This document shows positions 1-7,995 of a stretch of 64,000 nt of DNA, one piece after another (position 1 is the stretch's first letter; each line of letters starts with the position of its first letter). The position numbers and the translations under genes were made by a program. The stretch comes from Ensifer adhaerens (GTDB lineage Bacteria; Pseudomonadota; Alphaproteobacteria; Rhizobiales; Rhizobiaceae). The stretch covers positions 186,001-250,000 of the forward strand of contig NZ_CP015880.1 in the NCBI RefSeq assembly GCF_000697965.2. Direction: 5' to 3'. A model generated the notes under the pieces. It saw nothing but the letters and a program-made list of their open reading frames with translations, made no database searches and had not been told where the DNA came from.

Positions 1-342
1 GGCGGCTTCATCATGGTGCCGGCGATGATCTATCTCCTGCGCATCCCGACTAACGTCGTCGTCGGCACGTCGCTGTTCCAGATCATCTTCGTTTCGGCCT
101 ACACGGTCATCGTCCAGGCTTCGACCAACTACACCGTCGATATCGTGCTCGCCTTCGTACTGATGATCGCCGGTGTCATCGGTGCCCAATACGGCGTACG
201 CGTCGGCCAGAAGCTGCGCGGCGAACAGCTGCGCGCATTGCTGGCCTTGCTTGTTCTTGCCGTCGGCATCCGTCTGGCAATCGAGCTCATCATTCCGCCG
301 AAGGACGTCTATTCGGTCGTATCCGCGGGGTTCGGTTTCTGA
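1..342 (+). CDS. TauE/SafE-family membrane permease, C-terminal part (5' end outside window)
   Basis: The window opens inside this gene, reading in frame from base 1. About 113 residues remain. They begin with a glycine-rich GGF segment followed by a Pro-Thr-x2-Val-Val-Gly-Thr-Ser-Leu stretch, which is characteristic of TauE/SafE (COG0730) permeases, and contain three to four hydrophobic segments. The family moves sulfite, organosulfonates or related anions across the inner membrane; the substrate here is unknown. The TGA stop overlaps the next ATG by one base, so the two genes are very probably translationally coupled. The start and N-terminal half cannot be seen. Confidence 0.85.
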   Translation, partial: GGFIMVPAMIYLLRIPTNVVVGTSLFQIIFVSAYTVIVQASTNYTVDIVLAFVLMIAGVIGAQYGVRVGQKLRGEQLRALLALLVLAVGIRLAIELIIPPKDVYSVVSAGFGF

Positions 343-1142
343 TGATCCGCCTCGCCCGCACAGCTCTCGCTCTCCTTGTTCTGGCTTTCGCCGCCCCGGC
401 GCAGGCAGCCATCCAGGACGAGAATGCCGACTTCACCGAGAAGCTGGAGATCGGCATCTCCACCGACGAGATCGCCATCACTTCCGATTTCCGCGGCGCC
501 GACCTGACGATCTTCGGCGCCGTCGACGGCTTCGATCAGGGCCTGCTGGCCCAGGGGCGCTACAACATCGTCGTCAGCCTCGAAGGGCCCAAGGACAACG
601 CGACGGTGCGTAAGAAGGAGCGCGTCTTCGGCATCTGGGTGAACACCAGCTCCATGACCTTCGAGCTAGTGCCTGAATCCTATTCGCTGTCGTCGACGCG
701 CGATATCGAGACGATCGCGCCGCCCGGCGAGATGGGCAACATGGGCATCGGCGTCGACCACATGCGGCTGGTGCCGCTCGGCTTCGTGGGTGACGGCAGC
801 GATCTCGGCGAATTCCGCAACGCCTTCCGCCGCATCCGCGAGACCAGCGGCGTCTACGAGCGCGATCCCGGCGGCGTGCAGTTCATCAGCTCCAGCCTCT
901 TCAAGGCCTCGGTGCGCTTGCCGGCCAACGTGCCGAACGGCGTGCATGTGGTTCGCGCCTATCTCTTCCGTGACGGCGTCTTCGTCGCCGCCAAGGCGCT
1001 GCCGCTGCGTGTCGTCAAGACCGGCCTGGAACAGTTCATCACCCAGGCGGCACACCAGCAGCCGCTGCTCTATGGCCTCATGGCCGTGCTGCTCGCCGTC
1101 ATCACCGGCTGGGGCGCCAGCGTGATCTTCCGCAAGGAATAG
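342..1142 (+). CDS. TIGR02186 family membrane-anchored periplasmic protein
   Basis: The product has 266 residues. It starts with an N-terminal signal peptide (MIRLARTALALLVLAFAAPA, cleavage near Ala-Gln-Ala-Ala) and ends in a single C-terminal membrane helix (about residues 245-262) with a short basic tail. The body is therefore probably periplasmic and anchored at its C-terminus. It matches the alphaproteobacterial TIGR02186 family, which regularly sits directly behind TauE/SafE permeases. The ATG overlaps the permease stop codon, which supports a shared role in anion transport. No catalytic motif is visible and the molecular function is unknown. Confidence 0.8.
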   Translation: MIRLARTALALLVLAFAAPAQAAIQDENADFTEKLEIGISTDEIAITSDFRGADLTIFGAVDGFDQGLLAQGRYNIVVSLEGPKDNATVRKKERVFGIWVNTSSMTFELVPESYSLSSTRDIETIAPPGEMGNMGIGVDHMRLVPLGFVGDGSDLGEFRNAFRRIRETSGVYERDPGGVQFISSSLFKASVRLPANVPNGVHVVRAYLFRDGVFVAAKALPLRVVKTGLEQFITQAAHQQPLLYGLMAVLLAVITGWGASVIFRKE

Positions 1143-1255
1143 TGACGGGCGATCTTCGCCGACGTTTCCTTTTGCGCGCCGGAGCGCTATGGAAAGGCAT
1201 GCCGAATGCGTTTCATCAGCGCATGCCATGGCAAATAAAAAACAGAGGAAGCTCG

Positions 1256-1492
1256 ATGAAACCGATTTTTGTCCAGTTGCAGTGCGCTCCCGGCAAGACC
1301 TACGAGGTTGCCGACGAGATCTACCGCAAGGAGATCGTTTCGGAGATGTATTCGACGAGCGGCGATTACGACCTGATCATCAAGGTCTATATCGAAGAAG
1401 GCCAGGACATCGGCAAGTTCATCAACGACAACATTGCCACGGTGCCGGGCATCTCGCGCTCGCTGACGACGCTGACCTTCAACGCCTTCTGA
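1256..1492 (+). CDS. stand-alone Lrp/AsnC ligand-binding (RAM) domain protein
   Basis: This 78-residue protein consists only of the alpha/beta regulatory (RAM) domain of Lrp/AsnC regulators, with no helix-turn-helix. The typical signatures are present: a Pro-Gly-Lys start to the first helix, the Gly-Asp-Tyr-Asp strand, and the pattern Val-Pro-Gly-Ile followed by Thr-x-Leu-Thr-Phe. The ATG at 1256 is chosen because an AGAGGA ribosome site lies just upstream; upstream in-frame starts would add a non-homologous leader. Such single-domain proteins form dimers or higher oligomers that bind amino acids. Whether it modulates a full-length Lrp protein is not shown here. A hairpin with a T-run follows. 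Confidence 0.85.
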   Translation: MKPIFVQLQCAPGKTYEVADEIYRKEIVSEMYSTSGDYDLIIKVYIEEGQDIGKFINDNIATVPGISRSLTTLTFNAF

Positions 1493-1507
1493 TTACCGGC
1501 GGATCCC

Positions 1508-1532
1508 CGGCGCGGGAGAGCCGCGCCGTTTT
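1508..1532 (+). terminator. Rho-independent terminator after the RAM-domain gene
   Basis: An 8-bp perfect stem (CGGCGCGG / CCGCGCCG) with a 5-base loop is followed by TTTT. It lies 16 bases after the stop codon and also separates this gene from the convergent pdeM. Confidence 0.65.
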
Positions 1533-1543
1533 CCCCGCCCTCT

Positions 1544-2287
1544 TCAGGCGATGAGATTGGCAAAGCGAACCGAATAGATCCGGTCGCGCCCGAGCATATG
1601 GGCGACAAGCTTGCTGCGGTCGAAGAGGCCGGTCATCGCCCGGTGCCTGAGATCGAGCCCGCCAGTGGTGACCCCGAAAGCCGGCATCAGCATGCGCGTG
1701 CCATCGGTCGCAAAGCAAGCGCGGCGCACCGCTCTTTCCCGTCTTACCACCGTTGCAGCCGGATGCAGGTGCCCGGCGATCTCGCCGACGGCATCGCCGC
1801 GCTTCGGCTCGTGCCGGAAGGTCAGGCCCGCATGGCCGAGTTCGTCCATCGAGGCGCCCGGCAGGCCGAAAGCGCCGTCCGGGTCGTGGTTGCCGTTGAT
1901 CCAGACCCATTCGCGCCCATGCGCCATGGCGGCAACCATGTGCCGGAAATCATCGGGCATTGCCGCCGAACCGACGCGGTCATCGAAGTTGTCGCCGAGG
2001 CTGATGACGAACTTCGGGTCGTGCCGCGCGATCGCCGCTTCAAGCACACGCAGCGTCGCCAGCGTATCGTAAGGCGGCAAAAGCATGCCACGGCGGGCAA
2101 AGGCGGAGCCTTTCTCCAGATGCAGGTCGGAGACGACCAGCGTGCCCGTCTCCGGCAGGTAGAGGCTACCGAGCGGATCGCAGATCGCGATGACGCCGTT
2201 GACGATTGTCTGCGCATGGAGGAGGGGGGCAGTCGTCTGAGCCGAGAGGGCGTGGGCGAGGCGGTGCATGGTCACGGTCTCGCACAT
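1544..2287 (-). CDS. pdeM: PdeM-type metallophosphoesterase (ligase-associated DNA damage response)
   Basis: The 247-residue protein carries the calcineurin-like metallophosphoesterase motifs in order: SDLHLEKG (metal site), a GDN(F)DDR block, and NGNHDPDG, with a later GHLHP histidine pair. This arrangement matches the ligase-associated phosphoesterase PdeM. It lies directly downstream of the Lhr-like helicase on the same strand, the usual company of this family, separated by about 96 bases containing a perfect hairpin. ATG at 2287 is used; an in-frame ATG at 2269 is an alternative and neither has a strong ribosome site. The family is known for Mn-dependent phosphodiesterase activity; the physiological substrate is uncertain. 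Confidence 0.85.
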   Translation of the reverse strand: MCETVTMHRLAHALSAQTTAPLLHAQTIVNGVIAICDPLGSLYLPETGTLVVSDLHLEKGSAFARRGMLLPPYDTLATLRVLEAAIARHDPKFVISLGDNFDDRVGSAAMPDDFRHMVAAMAHGREWVWINGNHDPDGAFGLPGASMDELGHAGLTFRHEPKRGDAVGEIAGHLHPAATVVRRERAVRRACFATDGTRMLMPAFGVTTGGLDLRHRAMTGLFDRSKLVAHMLGRDRIYSVRFANLIA

Positions 2288-2303
2288 TGTGTTGCGAGGA
2301 TAG

Positions 2304-2337
2304 TACCCCCCTCTGGCCGGCAGGCCAGAGGGGGGTA
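2304..2337. repeat. perfect 15-bp inverted repeat between helicase and pdeM
   Basis: Arms TACCCCCCTCTGGCC and GGCCAGAGGGGGGTA pair perfectly around the 4-base loop GGCA. There is no T-run on either side, so it is more likely an RNA-processing or attenuation hairpin, or a repeat unit, than a classical terminator. It lies in the helicase-pdeM intergenic gap. Confidence 0.8.
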
Positions 2338-2383
2338 ACCCGCCGATATCGACAGACTGCTCATTCTCGAAACCATTTTCCTA

Positions 2384-5005
2384 TCAATCCACATCCAGAC
2401 CGCCCATCGCCTCGTGGATCAGGTCGTCGGCGGCTTCCGACAGCAGGAAGTCCTGCGCTTCGCCCTGGACCATTTCCTTGCCGATCTCCAGCATGACGGG
2501 CACCGCCAGCGGCGAGATCCGGTCGAGCCGTCGATGCGTGATGTGGCCCTTGATTCGCTTCAGCATATCCCCGAGGCGGGCGATGTCCAAAAGCCCCGTC
2601 GCCGCATCGTTGCGGGTCGCTTCGAGCAGCAGGTGATCCGGCTCGTGCGCGTGCAATACGTCGTAAATGAGGTCTGCCGAGACCGTCACCTGCCGGCCGG
2701 TCTTTTCCTTGCCGGGATGGCGCTGGTCGATGAGGCCGGCGATGACGGCGCAGTTGCGGAAGGTCCGTTTGAGCAGGAAGGATTCGTTGAGCCAGGCTTC
2801 GAGGTCGTCGCCGAGCATGTCCTCGTCGAAGAGATCGGCAAGCGCGCCGCGCCTGAGCTCGAAGGTGGCCCCGAGGTCGTCGAGCGCCCAGACCGCCAGC
2901 GAGTAATCGGTGGCGACGAAACCGAGCGGTTTCAGCCCGGCGCGATCGAGCCGGCGGGTAAGCAGCATGCCGAGCGTCTGGTGCGCCAACCGCCCTTCGA
3001 AGGCATAGATGACCATGTAATGGCGGCTGCCGCGCGGAAAGGTCTCGATCAGAAGCTCGTCCTCGCGCGGCAGCATCGAGACGTCCTTCTGCAAGGACAG
3101 CCAGTCGCGCACCTGTTCCGGCAGCGCTGCCCGGCGCGCCGGATCGGCAAGCATCCTGCGGACCTGCTCGGCGAGATAGGTCGACAGCGGAAACTTGCCG
3201 CCAGCATAGCTCGGCACCTTGGGATCGAAGGTAAAGGCCTGGCTGACCAGGCACTCGTTTTCGCGGATGCCCTCGAAACGCAGCACCTTGCCGGAGAACA
3301 TGAAGGTGTCGCCCTGCGAGAGCATTTCGAGAAAGTACTCTTCGACCTTGCCGAGCGGCATGCCGCCGCGGCCAAGCGAGCCGCGGGCGTTGCGCTTGAC
3401 CAAACGCACGTTCAGCATCGGCGATTCGACGATGGTTCCGACGTTCAGCCGGTACTGTTGCGCCACCAGCGGATTGGAGACGCGATAGAGCCCGTCCTTG
3501 GTCTTGCGGATGCGGGCATAGCGCTCGTAGGTCTTCAGCGCATAGCCGCCGGTCGCAACGAAATCGATGACGCGCTCGAAGGTCTCCCAGGCGAGCGTCG
3601 CATAAGGCGAGGCGGTGGTGATTTCATCGAACAATGCGAGCGGATCGAAAGGCGCGGCGCAAGCCATGCCGAGCACGTGCTGGGCGAGCACGTCGAGAGC
3701 GCCCTTGCCGACGGGTGGCGTGTCCTGCGCGCCGATATAGTTGGCGTCGAGTGCGGCCTGGCATTCCATCACCTCGAAGCGGTTGGCCGGCACCAGGATC
3801 GCCTTCGACGGTTCGTCCATGCGGTGGTTGGCGCGGCCGATGCGCTGGGCAAGGCGACTCGCGCCCTTCGGTGCGCCCACATGCACGACGAGATCGACAT
3901 CGCCCCAGTCGATGCCGAGGTCGAGCGTCGAGGTCGCAACGACCGCCCGAAGGCGGTTCTCCGCCATCGCCGCCTCGACTTTGCGGCGCTGGGCGACGTC
4001 GAGCGAACCGTGATGCAGCGCGATCGGCAGGTTGTCGTCGTTGATCGTCCAGAGCTCCTGGAAGAGCAGCTCCGCCTGGCTGCGGGTGTTGACGAAGAGC
4101 AGGGTTGTGCCGTGCTCCTTGATCGCTTCGTAGACATCGGCGATGGCGTAGCGTGCCGAGTGCCCGGCCCAGGGCACATGCTCCTCGGTCTTCAGAATGG
4201 AGATCTGCGGCTTGGCCCCGCCCTGGACCTGGACGAGACCGGCATGGTTGTGCGCGTCCGGCTCTTGCGGCGCCAGCCAACGCTGCAGATCCATCGGGTC
4301 GGCGACCGTTGCCGAGAGGCCGATCGTCTGCAGGCCGGGCGCCAGCCGGCGCAGCCGCGCCAGACCGAGGGAGAGAAGATGGCCGCGTTTGGAGGTGACG
4401 AGCGAATGCAGCTCGTCAAAGACGACGTAGCGCAGGTCCTTGAAGAAGCGTTGCGCCTCGCCGTTGGCGAGCAGCAGCGCGAGTTGCTCCGGCGTCGTCA
4501 GCAGAATGTCGGGCGGATTGAGTTTTTGTCGCTGACGCTTGGCGGTCGGCGTATCGCCGGTACGGTTTTCGACGCGCACAGGCAGTCCCATTTCGCCGAC
4601 CGGTTTCATCAGGTTGCGCTCGATATCGACGGCGAGCGCCTTCAGAGGCGAGATGTAGAGCGTGTGGATGCCGACGAAGGCTGCGCCCGGCGGGATCTTG
4701 CCGCGCCGGGTGAGATCGACCAGCGAAGGCAGGAAGCCGGCGAGCGTCTTGCCGGCGCCGGTCGGAGCGATCAGCAGCGTGCTTTCCCCGGCCTCGGCGC
4801 GGGCGAGCAGCTCCAGCTGGTGCGCACGCGGCCGCCAGCCCTTCTCGCCGAACCAGCGCAGAAAGGGAGCGGGCAGGGTCAGGGCATCGCCCTGCGGCTC
4901 TCTGGAATCGATCCTGTTCACGGAGAACAAAGGTAGATCAAATCCGCCAAAAGAGAAGCCTGTCCGATGGGTGCAATCACAGGCATTGACTCTCCGTCTA
5001 ATCAT
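2384..5005 (-). CDS. Lhr-like DEXH-box helicase (ligase-associated DNA damage response)
   Basis: This superfamily 2 helicase has about 873 residues. Visible motifs are a Q-motif region (WRPRAHQLELL), Walker A (APTGAGKT), the DEXH/Walker B variant FDELHSL, motif III (SATV), a C-terminal RecA lobe with TSTLDLGIDWGDVD and QRIGRANHR, and then a long Lhr-type C-terminal extension. It forms a repair-linked pair with PdeM. The partner ATP-dependent ligase and exonuclease of this system are not in the window. The start is uncertain: ATG at 5005 lies inside a palindromic operator for the divergent Rrf2 gene, and the first about 30 residues do not look conserved. GTG at 4921 is a reasonable alternative. 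Confidence 0.85.
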   Translation of the reverse strand: MIRRRVNACDCTHRTGFSFGGFDLPLFSVNRIDSREPQGDALTLPAPFLRWFGEKGWRPRAHQLELLARAEAGESTLLIAPTGAGKTLAGFLPSLVDLTRRGKIPPGAAFVGIHTLYISPLKALAVDIERNLMKPVGEMGLPVRVENRTGDTPTAKRQRQKLNPPDILLTTPEQLALLLANGEAQRFFKDLRYVVFDELHSLVTSKRGHLLSLGLARLRRLAPGLQTIGLSATVADPMDLQRWLAPQEPDAHNHAGLVQVQGGAKPQISILKTEEHVPWAGHSARYAIADVYEAIKEHGTTLLFVNTRSQAELLFQELWTINDDNLPIALHHGSLDVAQRRKVEAAMAENRLRAVVATSTLDLGIDWGDVDLVVHVGAPKGASRLAQRIGRANHRMDEPSKAILVPANRFEVMECQAALDANYIGAQDTPPVGKGALDVLAQHVLGMACAAPFDPLALFDEITTASPYATLAWETFERVIDFVATGGYALKTYERYARIRKTKDGLYRVSNPLVAQQYRLNVGTIVESPMLNVRLVKRNARGSLGRGGMPLGKVEEYFLEMLSQGDTFMFSGKVLRFEGIRENECLVSQAFTFDPKVPSYAGGKFPLSTYLAEQVRRMLADPARRAALPEQVRDWLSLQKDVSMLPREDELLIETFPRGSRHYMVIYAFEGRLAHQTLGMLLTRRLDRAGLKPLGFVATDYSLAVWALDDLGATFELRRGALADLFDEDMLGDDLEAWLNESFLLKRTFRNCAVIAGLIDQRHPGKEKTGRQVTVSADLIYDVLHAHEPDHLLLEATRNDAATGLLDIARLGDMLKRIKGHITHRRLDRISPLAVPVMLEIGKEMVQGEAQDFLLSEAADDLIHEAMGGLDVD

Positions 5006-5027
5006 AGATAAAAATTATCCACGATTA
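4999..5027. promoter_or_regulatory. nested palindromic operator upstream of the Rrf2 gene
   Basis: Two nested perfect inverted repeats share one centre: TAATC (4999-5003) with GATTA (5023-5027), and GATAA (5007-5011) with TTATC (5015-5019), around AAA. The 5-3-5-3-5-3-5 layout spans 29 bases, is AT-rich in a GC-rich genome, and ends 12 bases before the Rrf2 start. It is most likely the autoregulatory operator of that regulator. Confidence 0.65.
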
Positions 5028-5038
5028 AGGAGCCGCCC

Positions 5039-5542
5039 ATGAAACTCGGTGACGGGGTCGAGCAGGCCATTCACAGCGTGACGATGCTGAGCTGTCTTCA
5101 GCCCGGCAGCACCCTGTCGGCGGCCGCTCTTGCCGAGTTCCATGGCGTCTCTACGAGCTATCTCTTGAAGCACCTGCAGGCGATGTCCGGTGCCGGACTG
5201 CTGGAGGCAGTTCCGGGTCCTAAGGGCGGTTACCGGCTCGCGAAGACGCCGGAGAAGATTACCTTGCTCGATATCGTACTTGCGGTCGAAGGCCCGGAGC
5301 CGGCGTTCCGGTGCAACGAGATCCGGCTGCGCGGTCCCAATCCCTATGCCTGCAAGCCGACCGCGCCCTGCACCATCAATGTCGCGATGCTGAAGGCCGA
5401 GCAGGCCTACCGCACCGAACTCAGGCGCGTGACCATCGCCAGCATCCTGGATGACCTCAACGCCAAGGATGACGGCAGCGTATGGGCGCGAACCGAAGCC
5501 TTTCTGGCGATCAACGAGCGCAAATCGTCCGCCAGCGCCTGA
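5039..5542 (+). CDS. Rrf2-family transcriptional regulator
   Basis: The 167-residue protein has a winged helix-turn-helix with the Rrf2 signature Val-Ser-x-Ser-Tyr-Leu-x-Lys-x-Leu and the wing Gly-Pro-x-Gly-Gly-Tyr-Arg-Leu. Three cysteines (one in RCNE, two in ACKPTAPC) sit in the loop where Rrf2 proteins such as IscR and NsrR bind an Fe-S cluster, so redox or NO sensing is plausible but not proven. ATG at 5039 follows AAGGAG at 5027-5032. It is followed 34 bases later by an AhpD-family gene on the same strand, its likely target. A 29-base palindrome just upstream suggests autoregulation. Confidence 0.88.
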   Translation: MKLGDGVEQAIHSVTMLSCLQPGSTLSAAALAEFHGVSTSYLLKHLQAMSGAGLLEAVPGPKGGYRLAKTPEKITLLDIVLAVEGPEPAFRCNEIRLRGPNPYACKPTAPCTINVAMLKAEQAYRTELRRVTIASILDDLNAKDDGSVWARTEAFLAINERKSSASA

Positions 5543-5576
5543 CCCCCATCAACCCGTTAAGCCCAAGGAGAAGACC

Positions 5577-6041
5577 ATGCAGCCGCGTTTCAACTTCGTT
5601 CAAGCCGCTCCCGATGCCTACAAGGCCGCGGCCGCCTTCGACAGCTACATCGTCAAGGAATCCGGCCTGGAGCCGCGCCTGATCCACCTGATCAAGCTGC
5701 GCGCCTCGCAGATCAACGGCTGCGCCTATTGCATCGACATGCATGTGAAAGAGGCGCGCCACACCGGTATGAGCGAGCAGTGGATTCACCTGATCTGCGC
5801 CTGGCGGGAATCGCCGATCTATGACGCGCGTGAGCGCGCCGTGCTCGCGTGGACGGAATCGCTGACCAACCTTGCCCAGACCGGCGCACCCGACGCGGAT
5901 TTCGAGCCGCTGCGCGCGCACTTCAGCGAGGCTGAAATCACCAAGATCACCATGGCGATCGGCGTCATCAATGTCTGGAACCGTGTCGCTGTCGGCCTGC
6001 GCTCGCAGCATCCGGTCGATCAGCCGGTCAAGGCCGCCTGA
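5577..6041 (+). CDS. carboxymuconolactone decarboxylase / AhpD-family protein
   Basis: This 154-residue protein has the AhpD core motif: a Cys-x2-Cys pair in CAYCIDMH with the downstream His, preceded by the typical RLIHLIKLRASQ helix. Members reduce peroxides or act as thiol-disulfide partners in the cytoplasm; the CxxC plus His indicates the redox-active subgroup rather than a true decarboxylase. ATG at 5577 is preceded by AAGGAG at 5565-5570. It sits right behind an Rrf2 regulator with conserved cysteines, which suggests a redox-responsive two-gene unit. A strong hairpin follows. Confidence 0.85.
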   Translation: MQPRFNFVQAAPDAYKAAAAFDSYIVKESGLEPRLIHLIKLRASQINGCAYCIDMHVKEARHTGMSEQWIHLICAWRESPIYDARERAVLAWTESLTNLAQTGAPDADFEPLRAHFSEAEITKITMAIGVINVWNRVAVGLRSQHPVDQPVKAA

Positions 6042-6060
6042 TATCGCGTGAGGAGCTTCC

Positions 6061-6092
6061 AGCTAGCCCCGAGGTCCGCTTCGGGGCTAGCT
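6061..6092 (+). terminator. hairpin after AhpD-family gene
   Basis: A 12-bp perfect stem (AGCTAGCCCCGA / TCGGGGCTAGCT) with an 8-base loop lies 20 bases after the stop. There is no T-run, so the terminator role is inferred from position and stem strength. Confidence 0.5.
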
Positions 6093-6102
6093 GCTCTGCA
6101 TC

Positions 6103-6141
6103 CTAGAGCATCCGCGTTCAGATGAACGCACGGCGCTCTAG
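6103..6141. repeat. double palindrome overlapping the YitT-family stop codon
   Basis: Outer arms CTAGAGC (6103-6109) and GCTCTAG (6135-6141) enclose the inner stem GCGTTCA / TGAACGC (6114-6129). Starting with a TAGAGC-type arm is typical of short palindromic intergenic repeats in Rhizobiaceae. The TAG stop of the convergent gene lies in the right arm. Confidence 0.55.
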
Positions 6142-6773
6142 AGCGCGATGTAACGATCTGCGCGGTGGTTGATGGCCACGAACAGGTTCAAGACGACAGC
6201 ACCGAGCACCGACCAGGCAACGACGGTGGGCGAAGTCACGCCGAAGGCGAAGACAAGCACGACCATGTCGATCGCAAGCTGCACGAGGCCGGCGCGAATG
6301 CCGAAGCGCTCCTGCAGATAGATGCCGAGAATACCGACGCCGCCGAGGCTGGCGCGGTGGCGGTAGAGCGCAAGCAGGCCGTAGCCGAGCAGAAGTCCGC
6401 CGAGCAGGGCCGCCCAGGCCGGCTGGATCGTGCCGATCTGGAAGAGGCGCGACTGGATGTCTGTCAGGAACGAGGTCACGCCGATGGCGATGAAGGTTTT
6501 GACCGTGAAGGCCGGGCCAAGTCGCTTCAGCGAAAGATAGAAGAACGGCAGGTTGAGCAGGAAGAAGGCGAGGCCGAAATTGATGCCGAAGGCATAGTGC
6601 AAGAGGAAGGCGACGCCCGCCGTGCTGCCGGTCAAAAGGCCGGCGCTTGCGAGGAAATAGAGGCCGAGCGCCGCAATCAGGCTGCCGGTAAAGATGCCCT
6701 GCAGGTCCTCGACGGCGGAGTGCCGGGTGGGACTGGTGTTCCAGAGACCGAAAACGCTGCTGATCTGGGCCAT
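6138..6773 (-). CDS. YitT-family integral membrane protein
   Basis: This 211-residue protein has five to six hydrophobic helices and the family signature Gly-Leu-Leu-Thr-Gly-Ser-Thr-Ala-Gly-Val-Ala-Phe-Leu-Leu near residue 45, followed by Gly-Gly-Val-Gly-Ile-Leu-Gly-Ile-Tyr-Leu-Gln near residue 143. These match the YitT/COG1284 membrane family; transported substrate and role are unknown. ATG at 6773 is preferred over an upstream ATG because GAGGA precedes it by 6 bases. The stop codon is embedded in a palindromic repeat. Confidence 0.78.
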   Translation of the reverse strand: MAQISSVFGLWNTSPTRHSAVEDLQGIFTGSLIAALGLYFLASAGLLTGSTAGVAFLLHYAFGINFGLAFFLLNLPFFYLSLKRLGPAFTVKTFIAIGVTSFLTDIQSRLFQIGTIQPAWAALLGGLLLGYGLLALYRHRASLGGVGILGIYLQERFGIRAGLVQLAIDMVVLVFAFGVTSPTVVAWSVLGAVVLNLFVAINHRADRYIAL

Positions 6774-6879
6774 GGCAAATCCTCGATTGCGATGGCTTGA
6801 GCAATGCTGCAATGCACAACAACAATCAAGAAAAATATGTCAGTTATGCTGACCTATTTTTGCGACTCTGCCTTGCGTT

Positions 6880-7833
6880 TTATGCAGGCTTGCGCGCCAG
6901 GAACAGGATGCCGAAGACTGGCTCTCCCGCATCCATGCGGATGACCGTGTGCTCCATGGCCACAAGCTCCAGTCCATGCGTTGCGCAGAGGCCGCGGACA
7001 TAGGTCTCGCTGTGAGCGTAGCGCAGCGACGGCCGCAGCAGGAACTCCTCCCCATCGCCGGCGTCTTCTACCGAGAACGCAAAATGGCCCTGAGGGGTGA
7101 GCAGGCGCGTGGTGATGTCGAAGACACTGTCGAGATTGCCGAGATACATGAGCACGTCGGCGGCGCTGACGAGATCGGCTCGGGCGGTGGCGAAGTTGCC
7201 GAAGATGCCGGAAACCTCCGGCGAAAGAGAGAGATCGGCGCGGGCCAGCCGATCGTAGGTGGATTTCGCCTCGGCCTTGGCGAGCATGTTGATGGAGATG
7301 TCGAAACCTTCGAGGAACTGTGCCTGATCCCGGATGCGCTCGCCGAAGAGGCCGGTGCCGCACCCGAGATCCGTCACATGCTCGAAGATGAGGCCTCCCG
7401 TGTGGCTTTGCCCGATATGGCTTTGAATGAGCGCCGCGAGCTTCTGCGGCACGGTATAATCGAGTTTCTCCACCAGGGCCTTGTCGAAGCGATCGGCATA
7501 GTCGTCGAAGAGGCGCTCGACATAGAGGCTCGGGGGCTGTTCGGGCATGGCCGCAGCGCCAAGCAGAGCCAGTTTGAGGCCGGCGCCGAAGATATCCTGG
7601 GGGCTGAGCGCCAGCGTTTTCCTCAGCGCTTCGATCGCCGCCTCTTTCCGGCCAGATTTTTCTTCATAGTCCGCGAGCCGAAACCAGCCGGCTGCCCAGT
7701 TGGGTGCCTGTTCCAGCGCTTGCGCCATGAGTTCGGCCGCACTTGCGGGCTCGCCGCCCTCGGCAAGCATTTTTGCGTAGTCGGCGCGGCGGTCGGCGAT
7801 CAGGTCGCCGGAGGAGAGCTGGTTGAGCGTCAT
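6880..7833 (-). CDS. TPR-containing SAM-dependent methyltransferase
   Basis: This 317-residue protein has two parts. Residues about 1-85 form TPR-like helical repeats (A-E-L-M-x-Q-A-L-E-Q-A-P-N-W-A-A-G-W motif). The rest is a class I methyltransferase with motif I DLGCGTGLFG and the Y-V-x-R-L-F-D-D-Y-A-D-x-F-D linker typical of COG4976. The methyl acceptor is unknown. ATG at 7833 is chosen because it opens the conserved TPR; the reading frame extends upstream through non-coding-like sequence over the divergent small gene. It is transcribed in the same direction as the YitT gene, 107 bases upstream of it. Confidence 0.82.
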   Translation of the reverse strand: MTLNQLSSGDLIADRRADYAKMLAEGGEPASAAELMAQALEQAPNWAAGWFRLADYEEKSGRKEAAIEALRKTLALSPQDIFGAGLKLALLGAAAMPEQPPSLYVERLFDDYADRFDKALVEKLDYTVPQKLAALIQSHIGQSHTGGLIFEHVTDLGCGTGLFGERIRDQAQFLEGFDISINMLAKAEAKSTYDRLARADLSLSPEVSGIFGNFATARADLVSAADVLMYLGNLDSVFDITTRLLTPQGHFAFSVEDAGDGEEFLLRPSLRYAHSETYVRGLCATHGLELVAMEHTVIRMDAGEPVFGILFLARKPA

Positions 7834-7995
7834 CAATGTGAGATGTTGGTTGCGATTAGCGCTTCTGACGCCGGATGCCGCAAAATACAAGCGGAATCTG
7901 GCGCGATCGGAAGCGCGGGCCGTGCCCGCCGGGGCCGGTGACTTGCGACGTTGCCGATCGCGGCTTATGTGAAGACAAACAGGAGAAGTTCGCTG

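Noticed and set aside
2414..4936. 840-codon open frame on the plus strand
   Set aside because: Antisense of the Lhr-like helicase, whose motifs are complete.
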